Source: an uncultured Bacteroidales bacterium
GTDB taxonomy: Bacteria; Bacteroidota; Bacteroidia; Bacteroidales; UBA11471
Reading direction: 5' to 3'
Assembly (NCBI GenBank): GCA_947625885.1
Contig: CANQQA010000010.1
Location: 1 to 64,000 of the forward strand
Length of the DNA: 64,000 bases
In this document: positions 34,266 to 42,417 of the stretch, one piece after another
How the letters are laid out: each line of letters opens with the position of its first letter
How positions within the stretch are numbered: the stretch's first letter is position 1
The notes under the pieces: generated by a model
The model's input: only the letters and a program-made list of their open reading frames with translations
Database searches by the model: none
What the model was told of the DNA's origin: nothing
Translations under genes and position numbers: made by a program

Positions 34266-35091
34266 AATCGTGCTGCGCCGTCTGGCGCCGGAAATCGACG
34301 TTTGCACTTTCCGCACATTCGATGCTTTCGAGCGATTGACCCACTTCGTTACGACGCGGGGGCGGGTCGAGCCTGCCAACCCTTTTTCCACCTTTAACTT
34401 GGGTCGCCATTCCGGCGAAGACTTGTCGGCTGTTTTGGCGCGGCGGGCGTGCCTGTGCGAAGCCCTTGCCATTCCGCCCGAGCGGTTGGTGCAGCCCCGA
34501 CAGGTGCACGGCAATGAGGTGCGAATCATTACTCCCGAATATTTTACATGGGACACCGCACGGCAGGGCGAATACCTGTCGCAAGCCGATGCCCTCGTTA
34601 CCGGCATGACGGACGTGTGCGTCGCCATATCCACTGCCGACTGCGTGCCGCTGCTCTATTACGATGCGCGGCGCCGCGTGGTGGCTGCCGCCCATGCCGG
34701 CTGGCGCGGTACGGTGGGACGCATCGCTTCCTGCACCGTCGGTGTGATGCAAGCCGCCTGCGGCTGCGACCCCTCCGACATCTATGCGGCGATAGGTCCC
34801 TCTATCGGCGAATCCGCTTTCGAGGTGGGCGACGAGGTAGTCGCCGATTTTGTCGCTGCCTATCCCGATTTTCAGGATACGGTCATTACGCCTCGACGAG
34901 GCGCAGCCAACCGGCATCATGTCGATTTGTGGGCTGCCAACCGCCTCGATTTGCTCTCGGCAGGCGTGCTGCCCGAACATATCGTTACGGCAGGCATTTG
35001 CACCTGCGGTCGCAACGACCTCTTTTTCTCCTCGCGCCGTGCCGGCGGAAAACTGTTCGGTCGCTTCGTTTCCGGCATTCTCCTGCGTTGA
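34234..35091 (+). CDS. pgeF: Peptidoglycan editing factor PgeF / multicopper polyphenol oxidase family
   Basis: YfiH/YlmD family, 285 residues from ATG 34234; upstream in-frame ATGs lie deeper in obgE. Conserved metal and active-site segments: [80 protein letters not shown], and [18 protein letters not shown]. Members are reported as purine nucleoside phosphorylase/adenosine deaminase-like enzymes and, in E. coli, as a factor preventing misincorporation of Ser in peptidoglycan. The ~32-base overlap with obgE implies translational coupling. Confidence 0.88.
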   Translation: MNTIGTTITPEIVLRRLAPEIDVCTFRTFDAFERLTHFVTTRGRVEPANPFSTFNLGRHSGEDLSAVLARRACLCEALAIPPERLVQPRQVHGNEVRIITPEYFTWDTARQGEYLSQADALVTGMTDVCVAISTADCVPLLYYDARRRVVAAAHAGWRGTVGRIASCTVGVMQAACGCDPSDIYAAIGPSIGESAFEVGDEVVADFVAAYPDFQDTVITPRRGAANRHHVDLWAANRLDLLSAGVLPEHIVTAGICTCGRNDLFFSSRRAGGKLFGRFVSGILLR

Positions 35092-35102
35092 AACATTGTC
35101 TA

Positions 35103-35134
35103 AAAAATAGCCACCCGACCGTCAGTCGGGTGGC
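35103..35134 (-). terminator. Terminator of the Tyr-rich protein gene (hairpin pair A, copy 1)
   Basis: GCCACCCGAC (35110-35119) pairs with GTCGGGTGGC (35125-35134). The T-run is on the minus strand (35102-35108), so it ends the minus-strand gene at 35177. The 25-base hairpin matches 38174-38198 at 24 positions. Confidence 0.85.
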
Positions 35135-35176
35135 TTCGAGAAAAATATCAATTAAGGAAATATCCCCTTGTTCGTT

Positions 35177-36484
35177 TTATTTGACGATGATTTTGCCGTT
35201 ATCTACCTGCTTGCCGTTTTCGGTGAGGGTGAATATGTAAGTACCGGCATGAAAGCGACGTGCGCTTACCGTAACGCAAGTTTCTTCGGGAGCGACAGTA
35301 CGCTGTTCCACTGTACGACCTGCAGCGTCGCTTACCGAGAGGGTGCGCACGGCATTGTTGACTGACGGCTCGAACTCGATGGTGATTTCATCGGAAGGAC
35401 GGGCGAGGGTGGGGAACATCTTCATGCCGGCAGGCATGGCGACTTTCTGCAACGAGCTGCTTTCTTTGTCGATACGGTAGAGTTGATTTTCGTCAAATAA
35501 GTAAAAACTACCCTTGAATTTATAAATTACAAAATCCATAGAATATCCATCTTCTACTTTCTGCGAGAACAGTGTCGTACCGTCTTCGGAAACGATTTCC
35601 CATGAATCGCATACTGTCTGATAGTTTGTCTCTCTATAATCTATCTCTCCGTCGCCATCTCGATCCTGTTCGTTCGGTTTTCCGGCTTTGACGACATATT
35701 TATCGACGAGAAGTTCATATTTCTCATCGTTATTGAATAGGGTTTGTGTAAAAGCAAGATCCATATCATAGCTGCTTGCCGGAATATCCGCATCGGCATC
35801 CATCAATGCGGCAAATTCCATACGTTTTTCAGGAACATTTCTCAGATCTCGTTTCTCGGGTTCATTCCATGCACCGGTATAGCGGGTGCCGTAATCCATT
35901 CTTACCTCATACAGTTTCCCGTCTTCCAAACAATAATATTCTGTCGGATATTTCGTATAGACCCTTTCATATATTTCGTAATCATAATATGTATAATATT
36001 CACGGACAAAATAGGTGCGACCGTTTTCGGTATAAGTGGAATCTATATCATAATAATTATAATAATCGAAATAATTGTTGCAATCGTCGATGGTCAGTTT
36101 ATAATTTTCGGACAAAGACATACCCTTATTATAGGAAAGATAATCCAATACGCTATATGAGTTGTCATAAACAGAAGTATCGGTCGGGACAATTTCCATA
36201 GTGCGAGATTCTACAACGGAATATTCTTGAAGCGAATCGGTAGTGAAAACAATTTCGTGAGCAACATTGAAATTGTCGTCCAATATAGAGTACGAAGTAT
36301 ACCCATCGCCCCAATGATCCCACTCTCCTGTGCCGGCATAAAATTTTTGTCCGTCGTAAGAGATGGCTTTCGGTAGAATATAAAGTTCTGATACATTACC
36401 GGATATTACCGGCGTGATACTCTGCGCCGAAGCGACAGCCATGCCACCCATAAGCAGGGCGACTGAAAATAAAAACTTTTTCAT
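35177..36484 (-). CDS. Secreted tyrosine-rich protein with C-terminal sorting domain
   Basis: 435 residues. Signal peptide (KKFLFSVALLMGGMAVASAQ). N-terminal repeats of YDGQKFYAG-type suggest a beta-propeller or sheet-rich fold. Residues ~138-184 contain 17 Tyr in 47 residues (YFDYYNYYDID, FVREYYTYYDYEIYERVY, TEYY). DRDGDGEIDY (about residue 280) is an EF-hand/Dockerin-like Ca-binding loop. The last ~75 residues (RTLSVSDAAGRTVEQRTV...FHAGTYIFTLTENGKQVDNGKIIVK) are a Bacteroidota C-terminal secretion domain. I do not recognise the family. It lies in an accessory segment between pgeF and tyrA. Confidence 0.7.
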   Translation of the reverse strand: MKKFLFSVALLMGGMAVASAQSITPVISGNVSELYILPKAISYDGQKFYAGTGEWDHWGDGYTSYSILDDNFNVAHEIVFTTDSLQEYSVVESRTMEIVPTDTSVYDNSYSVLDYLSYNKGMSLSENYKLTIDDCNNYFDYYNYYDIDSTYTENGRTYFVREYYTYYDYEIYERVYTKYPTEYYCLEDGKLYEVRMDYGTRYTGAWNEPEKRDLRNVPEKRMEFAALMDADADIPASSYDMDLAFTQTLFNNDEKYELLVDKYVVKAGKPNEQDRDGDGEIDYRETNYQTVCDSWEIVSEDGTTLFSQKVEDGYSMDFVIYKFKGSFYLFDENQLYRIDKESSSLQKVAMPAGMKMFPTLARPSDEITIEFEPSVNNAVRTLSVSDAAGRTVEQRTVAPEETCVTVSARRFHAGTYIFTLTENGKQVDNGKIIVK

Positions 36485-36685
36485 GTTGTTTCTTATTAAA
36501 TTGGTATATAAAGTTGTATATCCTAAAATTTTATATTAAATTTGCGCTTGCAAAGTTTCAAGTTAATTTTCGATTCTCCAAATTTTTTTGGAGAAAATTT
36601 GAAGGAAAAAGAAAAATAAATCCGATTTTTTAGTTTGCCTCTCGAATGCCGTACATGCAAATTTCCCTGTGGATGGTGTTTTGCC

Positions 36686-38026
36686 TTATTTCCGCTCTCT
36701 TAAATAGCGTTTTAGCAGAAATGTCAAGAAATAGGGGAATGTATAAAACTGCCTGTTGAAACCGATATTCTTATATCCCAGTTTGATGCCGAAATAGATG
36801 TCTCCGTATTTGTCGTCCTCGATGAGTTTTTTGAGCGACGGCGTGGCTCCGTCGTTTGCTTTCACCTCTACCGGAATCAGGTTGCGGGCATCGCGGATAA
36901 AGAAATCCATTTCCAACGCAGGGTTATCGTGTTTGTAATAATAGAGGTTATATCCCTGTTTTGCCAGCATATCGCCCACGATATTTTCGTATATGGCGCC
37001 TTTGTAGGTGCCGAAGTTCCGGTTTGCCCGCAGGTCTTCCTGCGCCTCCTCGTCGAGCGATGCAATCAGCAGTCCGGTATCTTTGAAATAGATTTTATAC
37101 GATTTGGGGTCGTAATTGCCTTTCAGGGGCAGCGCCACCTCTGCCAGACAGTAGCACGGGTTGATGATACCTGCCGAAGAAAGCCAGTCGATGATGCCGA
37201 TGTAGTCGCGGTTGCGGGCATTCAGGGCGACTTTCGATATTTGAAACCGTTTGTTCTCTTTGGCAAGAAACGCCGAAATATGATTATATACATTTCTTAT
37301 TTTTGCCTTGTCGAGACCTGCGGCATATTTGGTAATATCTTCGTTGTAGTCGATAAGCAGCTGTTTTTGAATGTTTAGCGTTCCCGAAAAATTTTTGTTG
37401 GCGATATAGGTTTTGACTACGTCGGGCATTCCGCCCAGCACCATATACTCTTTGAAGATGCCGAAAAGGGTGTCGAGTTCCAACGCGGTAAAGGGTTGAA
37501 GGTCGAGCATATGGCGGTACATATCTTCGATGAAGTCGTCGGAATAATTTTTTGCCCACAAAAATTCCTCGAAGTCCATCGAGTGCATCTCGAAATCTTC
37601 TTTGAAACCTACGGCATTCGATTCTATTTCATGATAATTGATACCCATCAGCGAGCCGGAGCAGATGACATCGTAGCGCTCGTCGAGGCTGAAAAATTTC
37701 AGGGCGGTGGCGCATGACGGACACTCTTGCAGTTCGTCGAAAAAAAACAGCGTATCTCCGGGAATGAACGTGAAAGAGGGATTGAGCAGAGATATGTTTT
37801 TCAGAATGGTATCTACTTCATAGCCGTCGTCGAAGATGCTCCGGTATTTTTTCTGTTCTACAAAATTGATATAGATGAAACTTTTGTAGTTCGTGCGGGC
37901 GAATGCCGAAATGGAAACCGTTTTCCCGATTTGTCTGGCGCCTTTGATAATCAACGGCTTGTGGTCGGCTCGATTCTTCCATTCGACGAGCACGCTATCT
38001 ATCTTTCTTCTAAGAAGTTTATCCAT
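36686..38026 (-). CDS. AAA ATPase with DUF4143 domain
   Basis: 446 residues from ATG 38026 (MDKLLRRKIDSVLVEWKNRADHKPLIIKGARQIGKTVS). Walker A GARQIGKT, Walker B TLFFFDELQECP, sensor-like DVICSGSLMGI, then DFEEFLWAKN and EYMVLGGMPDVV (the DUF4143 entry), and a C-terminal nuclease-like/DUF4143 part with YENIVGDMLAKQGYNLYYYKHDNPALEMDFFIRD and NLIPVEVKAND (an ExK-like core). The family is common and often multi-copy in Bacteroidota; function unknown, sometimes mobile or toxin-linked. Its position in an accessory insert bounded by repeated hairpins agrees with gain by transfer. Confidence 0.85.
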   Translation of the reverse strand: MDKLLRRKIDSVLVEWKNRADHKPLIIKGARQIGKTVSISAFARTNYKSFIYINFVEQKKYRSIFDDGYEVDTILKNISLLNPSFTFIPGDTLFFFDELQECPSCATALKFFSLDERYDVICSGSLMGINYHEIESNAVGFKEDFEMHSMDFEEFLWAKNYSDDFIEDMYRHMLDLQPFTALELDTLFGIFKEYMVLGGMPDVVKTYIANKNFSGTLNIQKQLLIDYNEDITKYAAGLDKAKIRNVYNHISAFLAKENKRFQISKVALNARNRDYIGIIDWLSSAGIINPCYCLAEVALPLKGNYDPKSYKIYFKDTGLLIASLDEEAQEDLRANRNFGTYKGAIYENIVGDMLAKQGYNLYYYKHDNPALEMDFFIRDARNLIPVEVKANDGATPSLKKLIEDDKYGDIYFGIKLGYKNIGFNRQFYTFPYFLTFLLKRYLRERK

Positions 38027-38162
38027 GATATTCACATTTTCGACGCTGTAAATATACTTATTTTTCACGGAATCGGAGCAAAATATCGCTAAAATTTCAC
38101 AGAATCGGCATTTATTTCGGGCGATTTTTCACATTTTCCGGAAAAAAATGGGGCGCGTTACG

Positions 38163-38199
38163 AATAAAAAAACGCCACCCGACCGTCGGTCGGGTGGCG
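38163..38199 (-). terminator. Terminator of the aromatic operon (hairpin pair A, copy 2)
   Basis: CGCCACCCGACC pairs with GGTCGGGTGGCG (12 bp, loop GTC); the T-run lies on the minus strand at 38166-38172. It ends the pheA-tyrA operon. Nearly identical to the hairpin at 35110-35134. Confidence 0.88.
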
Positions 38200-38225
38200 G
38201 AGTACAGGGAGTGTGCCGGCAGGGA

Positions 38226-38999
38226 TTATTTGATATTTTCCCGCAGGCGGCTCAAATATTTTTTCATTTCCTCGCTGTCTTTTTCGCGAATGATTTTTTG
38301 CAGCGTGGCGAGCTGCTGCTGTATTTTCTCCAACTGTTCGGGCGTATGCGGATTGAACAGAATTTCAATCACGAGGAAGTCGTCTTCCGAGAGCAGTCCG
38401 CGAGCGATGTTCATGTGTTTTTTGAACGTCGTGCCCGGTGCGTCCTGATGCTTCATAATCGCGGCGAACACCATCGTCGAGGCAAACGGTATGGAGAGCG
38501 AGTAGGCGATGGTTTCGTCGTGTTCCTTGAAGGTGTATTCGAAGATGTTGAGGTGCAGCCGGCTGTACAGGTCTCTGAAAAACACCTTTCCCAAGTGGTC
38601 GGATTCCGAAATGATAATCGTGTTTTCTTCGGAGAGTTTGTCGAGGTTGGCGAATGTGGGGCCGAACATCGGGTGTGTCGATACGAACGGTCTGCCTGTT
38701 TTTTTGTAGAACTCCGGCAGCCCCGTTTTCACCGAAGCGATGTCGGAGATGATGCAGGTGGCGGGCAGGTGCGGCAGCACGCTCTCGAATGCCGGAATCG
38801 TGTATTTCAGGGTAACGGCGTTTATCAGCAGTTCGGGACGGAAAGCCTCCACCTCGTCCATCGTCGTCATGCGCAGCGTGTTGAATGTGAATCGCAGGCG
38901 TTGCGGGTCGGTGTCGAATATCGCCACTTCGTGTTCGAAACTCAGCACATCGGCGAAGAACGAACCCATTTTTCCTGCGCCCAAAATCAAAATCTTCAT
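38226..38999 (-). CDS. tyrA: Prephenate dehydrogenase
   Basis: Oxidises prephenate to 4-hydroxyphenylpyruvate in tyrosine synthesis. 257 residues, a short stand-alone form. N-terminal NAD-binding GAGKMGSFFADVL (residues 7-19), IFDTD after beta-2, SDIASVKT, and HPMFGPTF with the catalytic His. The C-terminal helical dimer region contains DETIAYSLSIPFASTMVFAA. Last gene of the pheA / aminotransferase / DAHP synthase-CM operon, 10 bases after its neighbour, and followed by a strong terminator. Confidence 0.93.
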   Translation of the reverse strand: MKILILGAGKMGSFFADVLSFEHEVAIFDTDPQRLRFTFNTLRMTTMDEVEAFRPELLINAVTLKYTIPAFESVLPHLPATCIISDIASVKTGLPEFYKKTGRPFVSTHPMFGPTFANLDKLSEENTIIISESDHLGKVFFRDLYSRLHLNIFEYTFKEHDETIAYSLSIPFASTMVFAAIMKHQDAPGTTFKKHMNIARGLLSEDDFLVIEILFNPHTPEQLEKIQQQLATLQKIIREKDSEEMKKYLSRLRENIK

Positions 39000-39009
39000 G
39001 GTGTTGCCG

Positions 39010-40086
39010 TTATTGGTTGATGATAATCATTTGTTGTCTTACCGACTCCTCGTGAATAGCCGCGAGAACCGTTTTCATGAAATCGCCGTCCATTTCGAGT
39101 TCGACCGCCTGCTCTACGCGCTTGCTCAACAGTTCATCGTATCGGGCAGCCTGCCATACGGGCATTCCGTGTTCCTTTTTGTACACGCCTATTTCGCGGG
39201 CTACGCGCATACGTCGGGCGAGCAGTTCGAGCAGTTGGTTGTCGAGTTCGTCGATTTGGCGGCGCAGTTCGTTCAGGTTTTCCGTGCTTTGCGAAGTCTC
39301 GCGTATCACGAGCATATTCAAGATGTAGGAGAGGGTGTCGGGCGTAACCTGCTGCGAGGCGTCGCTCCATGCGCAGTCGGGGTTGCAGTGCGATTCCACG
39401 ATGAGACCGTCGAATCCCAAGTCCATAGCCTGTTGGCAGAGCGGGGCGATGAGGTCGCGTTTGCCGCCGATGTGGCTGGGGTCGCAGAAAAGCGGTATGT
39501 AGGGGTAGCGCCGGCGAAATTCGATGGGGATATGCCATTGCGGCAGGTTGCGGTAGAGCCGTTTGTCGTATGAGCTGAAACCGCGATGGATAACGGCGAT
39601 TTTGCGTATGCCGGCATTGTAGATGCGTTCTACCGCACCTATCCACAGTTCGAGGTCGGGGTTCACCGGATTTTTTATCATCACGGGAATGTCGGCGCCT
39701 TTCAAGGCGTCGGCTATCTCCTGCATGGCGAAGGGGTTGGCGGAGGTGCGCGCGCCTATCCACAGAATGTCGATGCCGTGTTTGAGCGCTTCGAGCACAT
39801 GGTACTGGTTGGCGACTTCGGTGGCTACGTACATACCCGTCTCCTCTTTCACCCGTTTGAGCCACGGCAGTCCGATGCTGCCCACGCCCTCGAATCCTCC
39901 GGGTTTGGTACGGGGTTTCCATATTCCGGCGCGGAATATTTTAATGCCTTGTGTTGCAAGCCCTTTGGCGGTTTCGAGCACCTGTTCTTCGGTCTCTGCG
40001 CTGCAAGGACCGGCAATGATAAGGGGTCGCTTGTTTTCGACACCTGCGAAGGTGAAGGGTTCCAAGTCTAAAACTTTGTCTGCCAT
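39010..40086 (-). CDS. aroA(Q): Bifunctional 3-deoxy-7-phosphoheptulonate synthase / chorismate mutase
   Basis: 358 residues from ATG 40086. N-terminal KDO8P-type (I-beta) DAHP synthase: IAGPCSAE, GIKIFRAGIWKPRTKPGGFEGVG, EVANQYHVLEALKHGIDILWIGARTSANPFAMQEIADAL, PVMIKNPVNPD, CDPSHIGGKRD. C-terminal ~85 residues are an AroQ chorismate mutase: LNELRRQIDELDNQLLELLARRMRVAREIGVYKKEHGMPVWQAARYDELL. It joins the first step of the shikimate pathway with the chorismate-to-prephenate step, upstream of tyrA. The fusion is typical of Bacteroidota and some Bacillus. Confidence 0.95.
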   Translation of the reverse strand: MADKVLDLEPFTFAGVENKRPLIIAGPCSAETEEQVLETAKGLATQGIKIFRAGIWKPRTKPGGFEGVGSIGLPWLKRVKEETGMYVATEVANQYHVLEALKHGIDILWIGARTSANPFAMQEIADALKGADIPVMIKNPVNPDLELWIGAVERIYNAGIRKIAVIHRGFSSYDKRLYRNLPQWHIPIEFRRRYPYIPLFCDPSHIGGKRDLIAPLCQQAMDLGFDGLIVESHCNPDCAWSDASQQVTPDTLSYILNMLVIRETSQSTENLNELRRQIDELDNQLLELLARRMRVAREIGVYKKEHGMPVWQAARYDELLSKRVEQAVELEMDGDFMKTVLAAIHEESVRQQMIIINQ

Positions 40087-40103
40087 ATTCTGATGTTTTT
40101 TAT

Positions 40104-41291
40104 TTATCGTATGTGTTGTTCGATGCGTTCCAATGCTTCCTGCAAGGCGGGCAGGTCGGCGCAGAGCGAAATGCGGATATAGCGTTCGCCTTGACTGCCG
40201 AATATCATTCCCGGCGTGATGAATACGTGCGCTTCGTAGAGTACGCGGTCTGCCAGCGCAGCCCCGCTTTCGATGCTGTCGGGCACTTTCGCCCACAGAA
40301 ACATACCCCGCTGGTCGGGGTCGAACGTGCAGCCTAAGGCTTTGACGATTTGCTCCGCCACGATGCGCCGCTCTTTATATACCGCATTGATGTCGCGGTA
40401 CCACGATGCCGGCAGGGCGAGCGCCGTTACGGCAGCCTCCTGCATGGGGCGGAACGTACCGCTGTCGATGTTGCTTTTCACCCGCAAGACCCATTCCACG
40501 AATTGACGGTTCGATGCCAGCATACCGATGCGCCAGCCCGGCATGTTGTGCGCTTTGCTCATGGAGTTCATTTCTATGCAGATGTCTTTCGCCCCTTCGA
40601 CCGAAAGCAGGCTCAACGGTTTGTCGTTGAGTATGAAGCTGTACGGATTGTCGTTTACGATGACGATGCCGTGTCGGCGACCGAAGTCCACTAACTTTTC
40701 AAACAGTTCGCGCGAGGCGGGTGCGCCGGTCGGCATATTGGGGTAGTTCACCCACATGAGTTTCACGCCCGAAAGGTCGCTCCGCTCCAATGCCTCGAAG
40801 TCGGGCTGCCACTTGTTCTCCTCCCTCAACTCGTAAGGAATGATGCGCGCCTCTGCCAGACGGCTCACCGACGTGTAGGTCGGGTATCCCGGATTGGGCA
40901 CCAATACGCCGTCGCCCGGATTGAGGAATGCCAGCGATATATGCAGTATGCCCTCTTTCGAGCCGATAAGCGGTTGTATTTCGGTTTGCGGGTCGAGCGT
41001 TACGCCGTACCACTCTTTGTACCAGTCGGCAAAAGCCTTGCGCAACGCCGGTATGCCCACGTAGGGTTGATACCCGTGCGTGTTGTCCTTGCGGCTTTCG
41101 CGGCAGAGCGTTTCTATGGCGTCGCGGTGCGGCGGCTTGTCGGGACTGCCGATGCCCAGACTGATGACGTTCAGTCCGCGCGCGTTCATTTCCGCCACCT
41201 CTTTGAGTTTCTTCGAGAAGTAGTATTCGCTGATCGTATTCACCCGATTGGCGGGCGCGACAGGGTTACAGGTTGTCTTTTGATTCGGCAT
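40104..41291 (-). CDS. Class I/II aminotransferase (aromatic operon)
   Basis: 395 residues, PLP fold type I. SDKPPHRDAIETL-like N-terminal segment, GSKEGILHISLAFLNPGD, PNPGYPTYTSVSRLAEA, MWVNYPNMPTGAPASRELFEKLVDF, NDNPYSF, and Lys in NSMSKAHNMPGWRIGML as Schiff-base residue; ISLCA binding arginine near the end. Between pheA and the DAHP synthase-CM gene, it most likely transaminates phenylpyruvate/4-hydroxyphenylpyruvate (or prephenate). Sequence also resembles LL-diaminopimelate aminotransferase-like enzymes. Start overlaps the pheA end by 26 bases. Confidence 0.88.
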   Translation of the reverse strand: MPNQKTTCNPVAPANRVNTISEYYFSKKLKEVAEMNARGLNVISLGIGSPDKPPHRDAIETLCRESRKDNTHGYQPYVGIPALRKAFADWYKEWYGVTLDPQTEIQPLIGSKEGILHISLAFLNPGDGVLVPNPGYPTYTSVSRLAEARIIPYELREENKWQPDFEALERSDLSGVKLMWVNYPNMPTGAPASRELFEKLVDFGRRHGIVIVNDNPYSFILNDKPLSLLSVEGAKDICIEMNSMSKAHNMPGWRIGMLASNRQFVEWVLRVKSNIDSGTFRPMQEAAVTALALPASWYRDINAVYKERRIVAEQIVKALGCTFDPDQRGMFLWAKVPDSIESGAALADRVLYEAHVFITPGMIFGSQGERYIRISLCADLPALQEALERIEQHIR

Positions 41292-42111
41292 ATTCTCCTA
41301 ATATTTTAAGTTCTCCGATAAGCGGTCGTATGGCATTGATAGCCTGATGATACCGCGATATGTCGTCGAAAACCACGTCGATGTAGAACTGGTATTCCCA
41401 CTCCCGTCCGATGATGGGAAGCGACTGTATTTTCGTCAGATTCATTTTGTAGAACGAGAGTATCGAAAGCACTTGCGAAAGGCTGCCTTCAGTGTGCGGC
41501 AGCGAGAACACGAGGCTTGCCTTGTTGCTCGGATTCTCTTTTTTGCGGTACTCTTCGGCATGCCACCGGTCGGCGATTACAAGGAAGCGGGTGGAGTTGT
41601 GTTTGTTGGTTTCGATGCCCTCCTGCAATATTTTCATGCCGTACATGGCGGCGACGTCTTTTCCGCAGATGGCAGCATGACCGCGCAGGTTTTGGTTGAA
41701 GATGTTTTCCGCGCTTTGGGCGGTATCTTCGGTTTCCACCACTTTCATGCGCGGGTGTGCGTTGAGAAATTCGCGGCACTGCATCAGGGCAATCGGGTGG
41801 GAGTTTACTTCGGTGATGTCGTCCCAGTCGTCGTCTGGCAGGCACATAATCGAGTGCGAGATGTGCAGGCGGGCTTCGCCGATGATTTGAAATCCGCTTT
41901 CCCGCAGTAGTTCATGATTTTGCAGCAGGCTCCCCGCAATGGTGTTTTCTATGGCTACCAGTCCGATGACGCTGTCGTCGTATTTGATGCTTTTGAAAAC
42001 ATCTTCGAACGTGGCGCAGTAGAGCACATCTATCTCCTCGCCGCTGAAATAGCGATGGGCGGTGATGTCGTGGAACGAGCCTTTGCCTCCTTGTATGGCG
42101 ATGCGTTTCAT
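41266..42111 (-). CDS. pheA: Prephenate dehydratase
   Basis: Converts prephenate to phenylpyruvate. 281 residues. Catalytic domain: IAIQGGKGSFHDITAHRYF, LVAIENTIAGSLLQNHELL, EARLHISHSIM, AAICGKDVAAMYGMKIL, and NSTRFLVI with the conserved Thr-Arg-Phe. C-terminal ACT domain (KASLVFSLPHTEGSLSQVLSILSFYKMNLTKIQSLPI) gives Phe feedback inhibition. First gene of the operon, 18 bases behind a terminator hairpin preceded by a Phe/Tyr-rich leader peptide (transcription attenuation). Confidence 0.95.
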   Translation of the reverse strand: MKRIAIQGGKGSFHDITAHRYFSGEEIDVLYCATFEDVFKSIKYDDSVIGLVAIENTIAGSLLQNHELLRESGFQIIGEARLHISHSIMCLPDDDWDDITEVNSHPIALMQCREFLNAHPRMKVVETEDTAQSAENIFNQNLRGHAAICGKDVAAMYGMKILQEGIETNKHNSTRFLVIADRWHAEEYRKKENPSNKASLVFSLPHTEGSLSQVLSILSFYKMNLTKIQSLPIIGREWEYQFYIDVVFDDISRYHQAINAIRPLIGELKILGEYAESKDNL

Positions 42112-42129
42112 TTGTCTCTTGTTTATATC

Positions 42130-42161
42130 AAAAAAAATCCCGTCTTGTGAACGGGATTTTT
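42130..42161 (-). terminator. Attenuator terminator of the pheA operon
   Basis: On the minus strand AAAAATCCCGT pairs with ACGGGATTTTT (11 bp) around TCACAAG, followed by eight T, 18 bases before the pheA ATG. As a plain terminator it would prevent all pheA expression from the leader promoter, which points to conditional use. Confidence 0.88.
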
Positions 42162-42200
42162 CTTTATTTTATCGAATGTGCAGCCGCGCGAAATCCCGTT
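42150..42200 (-). promoter_or_regulatory. Antiterminator pairing of the pheA leader
   Basis: The RNA segment AACGGGATTT (42200-42191), directly behind the leader stop codon, is fully complementary to AAATCCCGTT (42159-42150), the 5' arm of the terminator stem: a 10-bp alternative helix. A ribosome halted at the stop codon would cover the first segment and allow termination; one stalled earlier on Phe/Tyr codons would leave it free. Confidence 0.75.
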
Positions 42201-42201
42201 T

Positions 42202-42258
42202 TTACTTTTTGGTAAAGTAAAAATAAAAGGAATATGCGTAGTTGAACATCTGTTTCAT
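42202..42258 (-). CDS. Phe/Tyr-rich leader peptide of the pheA operon
   Basis: Eighteen codons plus TAA: MKQMFNYAYSFYFYFTKK, with 4 Phe and 4 Tyr, including Phe-Tyr-Phe-Tyr-Phe at residues 11-15. It starts 26 bases after the promoter -7 element at 42284-42291 and ends directly before the antiterminator segment. The codons for residues 13-15 (42214-42223) can also pair with 42199-42208 over 10 bp, a possible pause hairpin. The operon makes Phe and Tyr, so codon content matches product. Confidence 0.82.
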   Translation of the reverse strand: MKQMFNYAYSFYFYFTKK

Positions 42259-42283
42259 ATCGTTCTCGAAATTTTTCGAGGGA

Positions 42284-42314
42284 CAAAGATAAAGAGAAAA
42301 ACGGGAATTGCAAA
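42284..42314 (-). promoter_or_regulatory. Promoter of the pheA leader and operon
   Basis: On the minus strand TTTG (42314-42311), 19 bases, TATCTTTG (42291-42284): full consensus. A 16-base inverted repeat CTCGAAATTTTTCGAG (42265-42280) covers the expected transcription start and could be an operator or leader hairpin. Confidence 0.8.
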
Positions 42315-42417
42315 ATATTTTCATCTTTTTTATCGAAAAGATAAGCGAAAAATAATTTTTCCGAAAAAAGGAAAGCAAGCGGCTCGTTTTTGCATATTCT
42401 TGTTCGGGTCGGCGGAG

